Positions 36,873 to 45,693 of a stretch of 64,000 nucleotides of DNA are shown piece after piece. Under the pieces are notes generated by a model that worked only from the letters and a program-made list of their open reading frames with translations, made no database searches and had not been told where the DNA came from. The DNA lies in the NCBI RefSeq assembly GCF_003464085.1, contig NZ_QSDR01000008.1, forward strand, positions 81,312 to 145,311, in the 5' to 3' direction. The position numbers and the translations under genes were made by a program. This stretch comes from Clostridium sp. AM58-1XD. Its GTDB lineage: Bacteria > Bacillota > Clostridia > Lachnospirales > Lachnospiraceae. Position 1 is the first letter of the stretch. Every line of letters starts with the position of its first letter.

Positions 36873-36938
36873 CAGGATCGTAATGCAACGATGGATTTTC
36901 GGCCAGAACATCAAACACCAAAAAAGGAGAGAACAATT

Positions 36939-38270
36939 ATGAAAAAACCAACAAGATTATTGGCTGTATTATCCGCTGCGGCAGTGATGTCAGTAGTAGC
37001 CCCTGCATTCAGCATGAATGCGATTGATACTGTATTTGCCGCAGGCGCCGGCTGGGTGGAAGAAGACGGAGAATGGCGTTACTCTGACGGTGACGGTTAT
37101 TACCTTTCTGACTCATGGAAAAAGCGCGGCGAAGACTGGTACTATTTAGATTCCGACGGCAACATTACAAAAGAAGAACAGGTAGATGAGTACTATGTGG
37201 ACGGAACAGGCAAGAGAGTTTACGACACATGGGTTTCTGAAGATAATGAAGACAGCTGGGGCGACGATGACGCTCCGGAAACTTACTGGTATTACTATGG
37301 AAGCAACGGAAAACGTGTTGTTTCCAAATGGCAGTCCATTAACGACAAGTGGTACTACTTCAACGATGACGGTCACATGATGACAGGAAAGGTTGAGATT
37401 GACGGTTTCACCTACTATCTTGGTGAAGACGGCGACGGTGCCAGAAAAACAGGCTGGATTCAGCTTGAAGAAACAGACGAAAACTCAGATGAAGAGTTCG
37501 CCTGGTTCTACTTTGAAAACAGCGGAAAAATGGTGGACAACTATGTAGATAAAAAGATCAACGGTGATTACTACACCTTTATTAATGGCCGCTTACAGAA
37601 GGGCTGGGTACAGGTAGAGAAGCCAACTGCTACGGAATCCGAGGCCGCTCATTCAATGGCTGGATATCAGTACTATGAAGAAGAAGGCGGAAAACGCGCC
37701 AACGGCTGGTATGAGATTAACGGAGTAGACGGCATCAGCGATGAGGATGAGGTTTACAAGTTCTACTTCAAGAATGGTAAGCCATTCTATGCAGAAAAAG
37801 GTGTGCAGGTATTTTCCGTTGATTCTAGAAAATATGGTTTTAACGAGAAAGGGGAAATGCAGACCGACCTTCAGGTTGTAACTTTAGACGATGGTACAAC
37901 AGCAAATTACTACTTCGGAGAAGACGGTGTCATGAGAACCGGAAAACAGACAATTTACGATGAAGATTTAGGAGACAACCAGGTTTGGTTCTTCTATACA
38001 GATGGTACAAGAAAAGGACAGGGATATAACGGTATCCGCGACAATACTCTTTATATCAACGGGCTTCGTCAGGATGCAGATTCCGACTTACGTCTTGCCC
38101 CTGTAGAATTTGAAGGAAAGCGTTATCTCGTAAACGTTTCCGGTACGATCCAGAAGTCTTCCTCTTCCTCCAAATCCAGCGTTAAGCCTGAACTTGGCAA
38201 TGGATTTAAGGATTACAAGGATGCAAACGGTGTTGTCTGGACAGTCGACACAAACGGTACCATTCAGTAA
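36939..38270 (+). CDS. secreted cell-wall/glucan-binding repeat protein, second copy
   Basis: A 443-aa protein: a signal peptide (MKKPTRLLAVLSAAAVMSVV, likely cleaved near VFAAGAG), then about 18 cell-wall-binding repeats such as WYYLDSDGNI, YYVDGTGKRV, WYYFNDDGHMMTG and YYFGEDGVMRTG, and a short Ser/Lys linker (SSSSKSSVKPE) near the end. It shares design and acidity with the protein at 1108-2499. The start at 36939 follows AAAAGGAGAG; an in-frame ATG at 36891 lacks a signal-like N-terminus. It is divergent from the glycopolymer operon, so it may bind the polymer that operon makes; this is inference. Confidence 0.88.
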   Translation: MKKPTRLLAVLSAAAVMSVVAPAFSMNAIDTVFAAGAGWVEEDGEWRYSDGDGYYLSDSWKKRGEDWYYLDSDGNITKEEQVDEYYVDGTGKRVYDTWVSEDNEDSWGDDDAPETYWYYYGSNGKRVVSKWQSINDKWYYFNDDGHMMTGKVEIDGFTYYLGEDGDGARKTGWIQLEETDENSDEEFAWFYFENSGKMVDNYVDKKINGDYYTFINGRLQKGWVQVEKPTATESEAAHSMAGYQYYEEEGGKRANGWYEINGVDGISDEDEVYKFYFKNGKPFYAEKGVQVFSVDSRKYGFNEKGEMQTDLQVVTLDDGTTANYYFGEDGVMRTGKQTIYDEDLGDNQVWFFYTDGTRKGQGYNGIRDNTLYINGLRQDADSDLRLAPVEFEGKRYLVNVSGTIQKSSSSSKSSVKPELGNGFKDYKDANGVVWTVDTNGTIQ

Positions 38271-38330
38271 TAGACAGAAGATAACCCATTTTTCATCCGT
38301 TCACTTAATTTTTACTAATGCCGAAAAAAT

Positions 38331-38389
38331 AAAAGAAAGACCCTTGCAGGAAAGGCTTTGCCAGAGCCTCCTGCAGGGGTCTTTCTTTT
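38331..38389. terminator. bidirectional terminator between repeat protein and cca
   Basis: A long stem, AAAGAAAGACCCTTGCAGG paired with CCTGCAGGGGTCTTTCTTT, with a small inner GGCT/AGCC stem, flanked by A-run and T-run. It sits between convergent genes and covers the cca stop codon. Confidence 0.85.
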
Positions 38390-39731
38390 ATTTCGGTGAT
38401 TTCATTTGCTCTTCTTTTTCAATCAGCATATCCTGCAGCTGCGGTAAATGAGCCATCAGATAGTCTTTCGTATTATGTTCCGGACAAACCAGGACATCGG
38501 CCAAAAGGCTTTCGAGTACCATACCGATGGTTTTTCCCGGCTGAATTCCTGCTTCAATCAGGTCTTTTCCTGTTATGGCAAGATCTTTTAGATACAGGCA
38601 GTGGCCTGCCTCCCTGACCGCATTCTTCATCTCTTCTATGGCATTAAGCGCCGTCAGATATGAGTTTCTCTGTTCCGGACCGGACCGATCTGAAGAGTTC
38701 TCCGCCTGACTTCCTCCCGGTACATGTCTGTCTGACCGGATGGCATAGCGTTTTAAGGACAGCAGATCATCAAAAAGCCCGCCGTCCATTTTGCTCATCA
38801 CCGAGCGGACTGCCGTCATTTGCGGCTCAACTGGAATATAACACCATTTCACCAGCGTGCGCACTCTTGATATCGTGTCATTGTCCATTTTGAGGTCCCG
38901 CAGCACTTTCTCCGCTCCTGCTTCACCGGAAAATCTGAGGAAACATGCCCAGCGCAGATATTTCCTGGAATCGGGAAGTTCTGAGGAGCAAAACCAGCCC
39001 TCTTCCCCTCTTTTACCTATGTCATTCTCCACCTGCGCAAACCGCTCCGATATATACGGCCCGATCCCTCTTTCAAAAACCGACCGGATTCTGTCAGGAT
39101 GATCGGACACAAGCAATTTCGTCAGTTCCGTCTGTATCCGCTCTTTGCTCACTTTTTCCATATTCGGAGCAATTTTTTTAATCGCTTCAAATGTAGCTGC
39201 CTCAATCTCAAAATCCAGCTGGGCGGAAAATCGGATTGCACGCAGAATACGCAGGGCATCTTCCGTAAATCGTTCTTCCGGACTGCCAACACAACGGATT
39301 ATCCTTTTTTTCAAATCGTCTGTACCGCCGAATTCATCCACAATCCCGCTCTCATTGCTGTAAGCCATGGCATTGATTGTAAAATCACGGCGTTTCAGAT
39401 CCTCCGTCAGGCTGGAGGTGTAAGAAACCGCCTTGGGGTGGCGTCCGTCTTCATACTCTCCGTCTACCCTGTATGTGGTCACTTCATATCCCGTACGATT
39501 GTCCATGACCGTAACCGTTCCGTGCTGGATGCCCGTATCAATTGTTCTGGGAAATATACGTTTCACTTCCTCCGGACGGGCGGAAGTTGTAATATCCCAG
39601 TCTTCCGGGCTTCTGCCAAGCAGTGTGTCACGCACACAGCCTCCTACCGCATATCCTTCAAAACCATTTTCCTTCAGTTTGTTTATAATCCTGTCAACCG
39701 CAGGCGGTATTTCTATTTTCATCCCTGCCAC
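38388..39731 (-). CDS. cca: CCA tRNA nucleotidyltransferase
   Basis: A 447-aa class II CCA-adding enzyme that builds or repairs the tRNA 3' CCA end. Visible are the template-binding head YAVGGCVRDTLLGRSPEDWDI with the catalytic DxD (DWD), TYRVDGEYEDGRHPKAVSYT, the RRDFTINAMAY motif, and RILRAIRFSAQLDF. The C-terminal half includes an HD-like domain. The start is either a GTG at 39731 or the ATG three codons later (MKIEIPP). It stands alone on the minus strand. Confidence 0.93.
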   Translation of the reverse strand: MAGMKIEIPPAVDRIINKLKENGFEGYAVGGCVRDTLLGRSPEDWDITTSARPEEVKRIFPRTIDTGIQHGTVTVMDNRTGYEVTTYRVDGEYEDGRHPKAVSYTSSLTEDLKRRDFTINAMAYSNESGIVDEFGGTDDLKKRIIRCVGSPEERFTEDALRILRAIRFSAQLDFEIEAATFEAIKKIAPNMEKVSKERIQTELTKLLVSDHPDRIRSVFERGIGPYISERFAQVENDIGKRGEEGWFCSSELPDSRKYLRWACFLRFSGEAGAEKVLRDLKMDNDTISRVRTLVKWCYIPVEPQMTAVRSVMSKMDGGLFDDLLSLKRYAIRSDRHVPGGSQAENSSDRSGPEQRNSYLTALNAIEEMKNAVREAGHCLYLKDLAITGKDLIEAGIQPGKTIGMVLESLLADVLVCPEHNTKDYLMAHLPQLQDMLIEKEEQMKSPK

Positions 39732-39824
39732 TTCCGCCCTCTTTCATGAACATCACATTTTATTATGTTTTCGGACGGCGATGTCTTTTGTGTCGTTTTT
39801 CGCACCGTCCCAAACTGCTGTTTC

Positions 39825-41258
39825 TTAATATGCTCTGCCCCAGTATACCATCTTTACAGCCGGTTTGCCGCAGCAGATACAATGATCGGAAATCGTTTCC
39901 TGTGCAAATGGCATACAGCGTGATGTGGCACCGGTTTCCTCTTTAATCTTGTCCTCGCATTCCTGGCAGCCGCACCACATTGCCTTTACAAATCCTGGTT
40001 TTTCATTGATCGTTTTTACAAATTCATCCCATTCAGCCGCTGTATACGTATGCGCTTCTCTGTGCGCACGTGCTCTTTCCAGCATGTCGCCGTGGATCGT
40101 ATCCAGGAGCTCTCCTACTTTCTCTGTCAGCTCATCCAGAGATACCGTAATCTTTTCATGCGTATCACGTCTTACGAGAATTGCCTGATTCGCTTCAATG
40201 TCCTTCGGTCCGATCTCCACGCGCACCGGAATGCCGCGCATCTCGGATTCGCTGAACTTCCATCCTGGGCTCTTATCGGAATCATCCACTTTTACGCGGT
40301 ATCCTGACAGCAAGTCTTTCAGTTCATATGCCTTGTCCAGAACGCCTTCCTTGCGCTGCTGAATCGGAACGATCATCACCTGAACAGGAGCAATTCTAGG
40401 CGGTAGCACAAGTCCGTTGTCGTCGCCGTGCACCATGATGATCGCACCGATCAGACGTGTAGTCATCCCCCAGGATGTCTGATGAACATACTGCAATTTA
40501 TTTTCCTTATCCGCGTACTGGATTCCGAATGCCTTTGCGAATCCGTCCCCGAAGTTATGGCTCGTTCCAGACTGAAGCGCCTTTCCGTCATGCATAAGAG
40601 CTTCGATCGTATAGGTTGCTTCTGCACCGGCAAATTTTTCTTTATCTGTCTTGCGTCCGCGGATTACAGGCATAGCCAGCACTTCCTCACAGAAATCAGC
40701 ATACAGGTTCAGCATCTGGATCGTTCTCTCTTCTGCCTCTTCTGCAGTTGCGTGAGCCGTATGGCCTTCCTGCCATAAGAACTCCCTGGAGCGCAGGAAC
40801 GGTCTCGTGGTCTTTTCCCAACGGACAACGGAACACCACTGGTTATAAAGCTTCGGCAGATCTCTGTGGGACTGGATATCTCTTGCGTAGAAATCGCAGA
40901 ACAGGGTCTCAGAAGTCGGTCTTACGCAAAGCCGTTCCTGAAGCGGTTCCAGCCCCCCATGGGTAACCCATGCCACCTCCGGTGCAAATCCTTCCACATG
41001 ATCCTTTTCTTTTTCCAGCAGGCTCTCCGGAATAAACATGGGCATGTACACATTCTGTACGCCTGTTTCTTTGAACCTTCTGTCCAGCTCTTTCTGGATG
41101 TTCTCCCAGATTGCATATCCGTCCGGCTTAATCACCATACATCCCTTAACGCTGGAATAATCAATTAATTCTGCTTTTTTCACCACATCCGTGTACCACT
41201 GGGCAAAGTCTACATCCATCGACGTAATCGCTTCCACCAGCTTCTTATCGTTTGCCAT
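39825..41258 (-). CDS. proS: prolyl-tRNA synthetase, archaeal/eukaryotic type
   Basis: A 477-aa class II synthetase of the short ProS type 3, lacking the bacterial INS editing domain. Class II motifs are seen: motif 2 [29 protein letters not shown], motif 3 around [17 protein letters not shown], an anticodon-binding domain, and a C-terminal zinc-type region with [17 protein letters not shown] and CICCGKPA, ending in the usual Tyr (WGRAY). It charges tRNA-Pro. Expression is controlled by the T-box leader immediately upstream. Confidence 0.96.
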   Translation of the reverse strand: MANDKKLVEAITSMDVDFAQWYTDVVKKAELIDYSSVKGCMVIKPDGYAIWENIQKELDRRFKETGVQNVYMPMFIPESLLEKEKDHVEGFAPEVAWVTHGGLEPLQERLCVRPTSETLFCDFYARDIQSHRDLPKLYNQWCSVVRWEKTTRPFLRSREFLWQEGHTAHATAEEAEERTIQMLNLYADFCEEVLAMPVIRGRKTDKEKFAGAEATYTIEALMHDGKALQSGTSHNFGDGFAKAFGIQYADKENKLQYVHQTSWGMTTRLIGAIIMVHGDDNGLVLPPRIAPVQVMIVPIQQRKEGVLDKAYELKDLLSGYRVKVDDSDKSPGWKFSESEMRGIPVRVEIGPKDIEANQAILVRRDTHEKITVSLDELTEKVGELLDTIHGDMLERARAHREAHTYTAAEWDEFVKTINEKPGFVKAMWCGCQECEDKIKEETGATSRCMPFAQETISDHCICCGKPAVKMVYWGRAY

Positions 41259-41329
41259 TTTTTCTTCCTCCTTATTTTATATGGGGTCTTATTTCATACT
41301 GCAGATCAGGTGCTATGCCTGAAAACAAA

Positions 41330-41560
41330 AAAAGAGCGGTTCCGTCCCATACAAGGGACCGAATCGCTCGGCGGTACCACCCAAGTTAGCTGCCTGCTCA
41401 TATGCATCAGCTCTCTTTTCCTCCCTTAACGCGGAAAAACGCCATATTTTCATATGGGACTCTGAGGCAGGTTCAGTATTCATGGACCTGGAAGCTTCTC
41501 ACCAGCCGCTTCCTCTCTGGAAAGGTATCAATACCTACTAGCCCTCTTCTTTGTCACTTT
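41330..41560 (-). ncRNA. T-box riboswitch (proline) of proS
   Basis: A full T-box leader. Stem I (AGGGCTAGTAGG on the minus strand onward) contains the specifier region GAACCTGCCTC with codon CCU (41471-41469, Pro). The T-box core AACTTGGGTGGTACCGCC is at 41387-41370. It is followed by a terminator hairpin (41369-41327) of AGCGATTCGGTCCC paired with GGGACGGAACCGCT and a T7 run. Uncharged tRNA-Pro should stabilise the antiterminator and allow proS transcription. The Pro specifier agrees with the downstream gene. Confidence 0.93.
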
Positions 41561-41587
41561 ATCATTATAATTGACTCATGTAGGTTG

Positions 41588-41616
41588 ATTCTACGCCATT
41601 TTCCAGGAGTTGTCAA
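41588..41616 (-). promoter_or_regulatory. sigma-A promoter of the proS T-box leader
   Basis: Minus strand TTGACA (41611-41616), 17-base spacer, TAGAAT (41588-41593). It places the transcript start about 20-25 bases before T-box stem I. Confidence 0.8.
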
Positions 41617-41716
41617 GACTGGAACAGGACGCTTCCCTATGAAATATATGGTTTCTGCCGCCCTGTTCATAAACATAGTTCCGAAATCGGTTTCTCCTCT
41701 ACATTTCAATCAGATA

Positions 41717-42787
41717 TCACGGAACAGCTGTCTCATTTACCTTTACAGCTGCATTCTTGCTCTCCAAATTTAAATATAGTCGGGCTTCCGATTCCGCATA
41801 TTCCCTGGCGCTCTTTTCCAGCTCCTGGTTATAGTAAGCGGCGTATCCATATGCATCCTTGTCCTTATAATTTTCCTTTTCACATTTCCATGCTCTCATC
41901 ACCTGGAAAAACCGGGCATTCTGTGCGGCCTCCGTCTCAAAATCGATCCCTTCCAAAATATAATCCTGGTAGCAGTGAAACCATTCATGAAGCACAGATG
42001 TTATGACCTGCCCAGCCTCCTCCTGCATACACGTCTCTGCATTTATAAATATCTGTTTCGTTCCGCTGTTCTGCTTTCCTTCCATGGTGTTCTCTAACCG
42101 GGCAGCTGTAACCGTCACACGCCCGATCCCATTATATGACGACTCTATATTGCAGACCAGCTGGATCAGACTGAGGCGTTCCTGAAGCGGTAAATTTTTC
42201 CACTGATCCTCCTGGAGTTTTTCCAGAAGGGACGCATACTGTCCTATATAATCCTCACGGCTGATTTCAATATCAGATGATGATTTTTCTTCGATCACAC
42301 GATTGATTCTGCCGAACCATATCACGCAAAGCAAAACAAAAATAAGGCTGACAAATACAGCATAAAAGTTTGCTTTTATACCCAGCAGCCAGATTGTTCT
42401 GCCAGACGCATGTTCTTTCTTAACTGTTATAATCCAAAAAACCAATGACCCGATCAGATATAAGGCAGCCATAAGCAGGATCAGATACCGCTGGCGTTTC
42501 CATATCCCTGGCAGTACCAGCAGCATACAGGGAAGACCTGCGGCCGCTACGGCTTCTGCCGGCGCAGGTTTAAGCCCGTCATTCCACAGATACGCTATAA
42601 ATGCAGGCATCTGCAGAAACATGAAAAGCGCAATAACTCTGGAATCACTCAGAATATTTTCCCCGATGTATGTATTCTGCAGCACAAACCTGTGCAGTAA
42701 AAACTGGCTCCAAATCAGTGCTGCTACATAGATTGCAACAGTTATGAACATATCTTCCATTTGATCTTTTGTATAATTTTTCTGCAT
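41717..42787 (-). CDS. membrane protein with HExxH metallopeptidase-like motif
   Basis: A 356-aa protein I cannot assign to a named family. Four to five hydrophobic segments occupy residues 14-160 (about 14-32, 50-66, 82-94, 100-122 and 133-158). The C-terminal 200 residues are soluble and contain VLHEWFHCYQDY, an HExxH zinc motif (His267, Glu268, His271), followed about 55 residues later by SAREYAESEARLY, which could supply a Glu third ligand as in gluzincin-type enzymes. A membrane-tethered metalloprotease is the best guess. It stands alone, transcribed away from the XRE gene at 42950. Confidence 0.55.
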   Translation of the reverse strand: MQKNYTKDQMEDMFITVAIYVAALIWSQFLLHRFVLQNTYIGENILSDSRVIALFMFLQMPAFIAYLWNDGLKPAPAEAVAAAGLPCMLLVLPGIWKRQRYLILLMAALYLIGSLVFWIITVKKEHASGRTIWLLGIKANFYAVFVSLIFVLLCVIWFGRINRVIEEKSSSDIEISREDYIGQYASLLEKLQEDQWKNLPLQERLSLIQLVCNIESSYNGIGRVTVTAARLENTMEGKQNSGTKQIFINAETCMQEEAGQVITSVLHEWFHCYQDYILEGIDFETEAAQNARFFQVMRAWKCEKENYKDKDAYGYAAYYNQELEKSAREYAESEARLYLNLESKNAAVKVNETAVP

Positions 42788-42949
42788 CTCTATACGAATT
42801 CTACTGCCCCCCTTTTTATAGAAGAGGCTGCCGCCCCTTCCATAAATAAATTAGCATATTCTGCTATCATATGTCAATCCGTAGTTATCGTTACAGGTAA
42901 TTATATTTTATCTTTCATTGTCTATACTGCTTAATATGGAGGATATTAT

Positions 42950-43285
42950 ATGATTCTTAAGATTGCCGACCGTATTAAAGAACTACGGGAACAAAATAAT
43001 TTAACCCAGTCGGAGCTGGCTCGGAAACTCCAGCTGTCCCGTACCAGCATTAATGCCTGGGAGATGGGCACTTCGATTCCGACTACTGAAAAAATTCCGG
43101 ATATTTGCCTGATTCTTCATACGACATCCGATTATCTGCTCGGCATTCAGTCTGATGATGTGATTCCCATTCATCCCTACACACATGAAGAAAAAGAAAT
43201 TCTATTCCGCCTGACCGGATATTTTGATGAAATGCATGAATATTATGGCCGGACGGCCGCTTATCAGCAGCAGAAGAAAAAATAG
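42950..43285 (+). CDS. XRE-family helix-turn-helix regulator
   Basis: A 111-aa protein with a Cro/CI-type HTH at about residues 6-62 (IKELREQNNLTQSELARKLQ, then RTSINAWEMGTSIPTTEKI and YLLGIQSDD) and a short C-terminal helix region of unknown role. A GGAGG lies 7-8 bases before the ATG. It is divergent from the HExxH membrane-protein gene (162-base gap), so it may control that gene or itself; this is inference. Its terminator is probably the palindromic element that follows. Confidence 0.85.
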   Translation: MILKIADRIKELREQNNLTQSELARKLQLSRTSINAWEMGTSIPTTEKIPDICLILHTTSDYLLGIQSDDVIPIHPYTHEEKEILFRLTGYFDEMHEYYGRTAAYQQQKKK

Positions 43286-43327
43286 CACTGTGATGGCCGG
43301 CTGATTGTTCCGTCATTCATGTATTAT

Positions 43328-43445
43328 AAAAGAGTGCAGCAAAAATAAAATCATAGCCTTTAATACCAGATGGGGACCTGGCAACTGCCTGGCACGAAAT
43401 CCGGCATTGAAGACATGTATGATTTTATTTTTGCAGCACTCTTTT
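43328..43445. repeat. palindromic interspersed element, copy 2
   Basis: The arms 43328-43354 and 43419-43445 are inverted repeats matching at 26 of 27 positions (AAAAGAGTGC(A/T)GCAAAAAT, then AAAATCAT) around 64 bases. The interior contains CCTGGCAACTGCCTGG, whose reverse complement shares CAGGCAGT and neighbouring bases with copy 1 at 975-1089, and AGGCAGT-T/G-GCCAGGTC with the terminator loop at 3722-3737. A run of six T follows the right arm, so it can serve as terminator for the XRE gene. The rest of the 355-base gap (43446-43640) shows no gene. Confidence 0.7.
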
Positions 43446-43640
43446 TTGAATGATCGTTTTCCTAACTGTGCTCTCCCGGCAGCCGATACTAAATTTCCCC
43501 CGCTTTTTTTGCATTTCATCCTCTGCACCAGCTCTCTGGAAGCCGAATACGGTAATACCTACGTCACAAACGTTTCCTGTCTCCACCTTTACATACCGGC
43601 CCTCTGTTCTCCGGCTGTTTTGTTGAGACAGCGCTGCGGT

Positions 43641-43916
43641 TCAACAATTTTTTGCAAAATCCAGCAAATCCTGGCTGATCTCCTGTACCAGAATAACAGC
43701 CTCTACCTCCGGCACCTTTTCCCTTATCCGTTCTCCGATCAGTTCCTCTGCAGTCAGCCGTGCCGACGGGCAGCCGGAACATTGCCCTAAAAGCCGAATA
43801 TTTAATCTGCGTTTTTCAAAGGATATCACTCTGACGTCTCCTCCATGAGCCTTCAGCGCCGGCCTTATATCATTTTCCAGAACTCTCTCAATCACTTCTT
43901 CTATTTTTTCCGCCAT
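43641..43916 (-). CDS. NifU C-terminal-domain iron-sulfur scaffold protein
   Basis: A 91-aa NifU-like protein, the size of stand-alone Nfu domains: IRPALKAHGGDVRVIS, then the cluster-binding CxxC in LLGQCSGCPSARLTAEELI (Cys46 and Cys49). Such proteins carry and deliver Fe-S clusters. I start at the ATG at 43916 because ATGGAAGGAG just upstream is the ribosome site; a start at 43937 would place the ribosome site inside the gene. It is divergent from abfD, whose product needs a 4Fe-4S cluster, though that proximity may be chance. Confidence 0.88.
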   Translation of the reverse strand: MAEKIEEVIERVLENDIRPALKAHGGDVRVISFEKRRLNIRLLGQCSGCPSARLTAEELIGERIREKVPEVEAVILVQEISQDLLDFAKNC

Positions 43917-44019
43917 TCTTCGAAACTCTCCTTCCATCGATTGTTTATCTGATTATAAGTAGAGCAATCTTAGTGCCAACCATTTCCCCACGTGTTTTCC
44001 ACCTTTTCTGCCTTGACCT

Positions 44020-44066
44020 GGTACATTTATGCACCGCTTTTCGGTCGTCCGGTACATTTATGCACC
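44020..44066 (+). promoter_or_regulatory. tandem enhancer-like operators upstream of abfD
   Basis: Two identical 16-bp near-palindromes GGTACATTTATGCACC at 44020-44035 and 44051-44066. The 31-base repeat distance is about three helical turns, so both sites face the same side. They are centred about 128 and 97 bases before the start expected from the sigma-54 promoter, where enhancer-binding proteins usually bind. Confidence 0.65.
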
Positions 44067-44128
44067 AGACATCATGCCTTGCATAGATCTTTCCCCCGTT
44101 TTTCTCTGATTTTCCATCTCTTCAGCAC

Positions 44129-44147
44129 CTGGCATGAAAGTTGCTTT
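44129..44147 (+). promoter_or_regulatory. sigma-54 (-24/-12) promoter of abfD-abfT
   Basis: CTGGCATGAAAGTTGCTTT fits the sigma-54 consensus TGGCAC-N5-TTGC: GG at 44131-44132 and GC at 44143-44144 are separated by exactly 10 bases, with T-rich sequence after the GC. The transcript would start near 44156, 68 bases before the abfD ATG. No convincing sigma-A promoter is seen in the gap. Confidence 0.7.
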
Positions 44148-44223
44148 TTATTTCGTTATAGGTGCTGATCGTAAAACACCGGATAGAACAATTATATTCA
44201 TATAAGGAAAGGAAGTAAAAAGT

Positions 44224-45675
44224 ATGGCTTTAATGACAGGCGAGCAGTATGTAGAAAGTATGAGAAACTTAAAACTCCAGGTGTATATGTTCGGAGAGAA
44301 GATTGAGAATCCTGTGGACAATCCGATTCTTCGTCCGTCTATGAATTCGGTAAAGGCGACGTATGACCTGGCACAGCTTCCGGAATATGAGGATCTGATG
44401 ACTGTGAACTCTTCTATAACCGGGCAGAAAATCAACCGTTTTACCCACATTCACCAGAGTGCTGAGGATTTGGTAAAAAAAGTAAAAATGCAGAGACTCT
44501 GCGGCCAGAAAACGGCTGCCTGCTTCCAGCGCTGCGTCGGTATGGATGCCTTTAATGCCGTTTACAGCACTACATATGAGACAGATGAGAAGTATGGAAC
44601 GCAGTATCATGAGAACTTCAAAAAGTTTCTGCTGTATGTACAGGAAAATGACCTGACCGTAGATGGCGCCATGACGGATCCCAAGGGCGACCGCTCTCTC
44701 GCACCTCACGCACAGGCTGATCCTGACTTATATCTCCACGTAGTCGAGCGCCGTGAAGATGGAATTGTGGTACGTGGTGCAAAAGCGCACCAGACGGGAT
44801 TTGTAAATTCTCACGAAGTTGTTGTCATGCCCACCATCTCCATGGGCGAAGATGACAGGGACTATGCCGTTGCATTCGCCTGCCCTACGGATGCGGAAGG
44901 TATCTTTATGATCGTCGGCCGCCAGTCCTGCGATACAAGAAAGCTGGAAGGCTCGGAAATTGATGTAGGAAATTCTGAATACGGCGGAATGGAAGCTATC
45001 GTAATTTTCGATAACGTATTTATCCCCAATGACCGCATTTTTCTAAATGGAGAGTATGAGTTCGCCGGCATGCTGGTAGAACGCTTTGCCGGATATCACA
45101 GGCAGTCCTACGGCGGGTGCAAGGTGGGCGTAGGCGACGTTCTGATCGGAGCGGCAGCCGTTGCAGCCGACTACAACGGGGCGCAGAAAGCATCTCATAT
45201 CAAAGACAAACTGATCGAAATGACTCACTTAAACGAAACTCTTTACTGCTGCGGCATCGCATGCTCTGCCGAAGGCATCAGAACAAAATCCGGCAACTAC
45301 ATCATCGATCTTCTGCTGGCAAACGTATGCAAACAGAACGTCACCCGCTTCCCATATGAAATCGCACGCCTGGCTGAAGACATCGCCGGCGGCCTGATGG
45401 TAACGGCTCCGTCTGAAAAGGACATGAAAGATCCAAAACTGGGCGCTTACATCGACAAGTATCTGCGAGGGGTAAATACGGTCTCAACGGAAAACCGGAT
45501 GCGTATTCTCCGCCTGATCGAAAATCTCACTCTCGGCGCCGCTGCAGTCGGCTACCGTACGGAATCCATGCACGGGGCCGGTTCCCCGCAGGCACAGAGA
45601 ATCATGATCTCCCGGCAGGGCAATCTGGCCATGAAAAAGCAACTGGCTAAAGCCATAGCAAAAATAAAAGAATAA
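44224..45675 (+). CDS. abfD: 4-hydroxybutyryl-CoA dehydratase / vinylacetyl-CoA isomerase
   Basis: A 483-aa flavin and 4Fe-4S enzyme that dehydrates 4-hydroxybutyryl-CoA to crotonyl-CoA by a ketyl-radical route and also isomerises vinylacetyl-CoA. It aligns closely, by recall, with Clostridium aminobutyricum AbfD, including the cluster ligands here at Cys100, Cys104 (ACFQRCVGMDAFN), His292 and Cys299 (ERFAGYHRQSYGGCKVG). Other hallmarks are MTDPKGDRSLAP and GYRTESMHGAGSPQAQRIM. The start has AAGGAAG upstream. It forms a two-gene operon with the CoA transferase 18 bases downstream, under an apparent sigma-54 promoter. Confidence 0.96.
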   Translation: MALMTGEQYVESMRNLKLQVYMFGEKIENPVDNPILRPSMNSVKATYDLAQLPEYEDLMTVNSSITGQKINRFTHIHQSAEDLVKKVKMQRLCGQKTAACFQRCVGMDAFNAVYSTTYETDEKYGTQYHENFKKFLLYVQENDLTVDGAMTDPKGDRSLAPHAQADPDLYLHVVERREDGIVVRGAKAHQTGFVNSHEVVVMPTISMGEDDRDYAVAFACPTDAEGIFMIVGRQSCDTRKLEGSEIDVGNSEYGGMEAIVIFDNVFIPNDRIFLNGEYEFAGMLVERFAGYHRQSYGGCKVGVGDVLIGAAAVAADYNGAQKASHIKDKLIEMTHLNETLYCCGIACSAEGIRTKSGNYIIDLLLANVCKQNVTRFPYEIARLAEDIAGGLMVTAPSEKDMKDPKLGAYIDKYLRGVNTVSTENRMRILRLIENLTLGAAAVGYRTESMHGAGSPQAQRIMISRQGNLAMKKQLAKAIAKIKE

Positions 45676-45693
45676 AAGAGAGGAGGCAGCACC

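Noticed and set aside
43389-43407. TGGCACGAAATCCGGCAT as a sigma-54 promoter
   Set aside because: The GG-to-GC distance is 11 rather than 10 bases, it lies inside the palindromic element, and no gene starts downstream in that direction.
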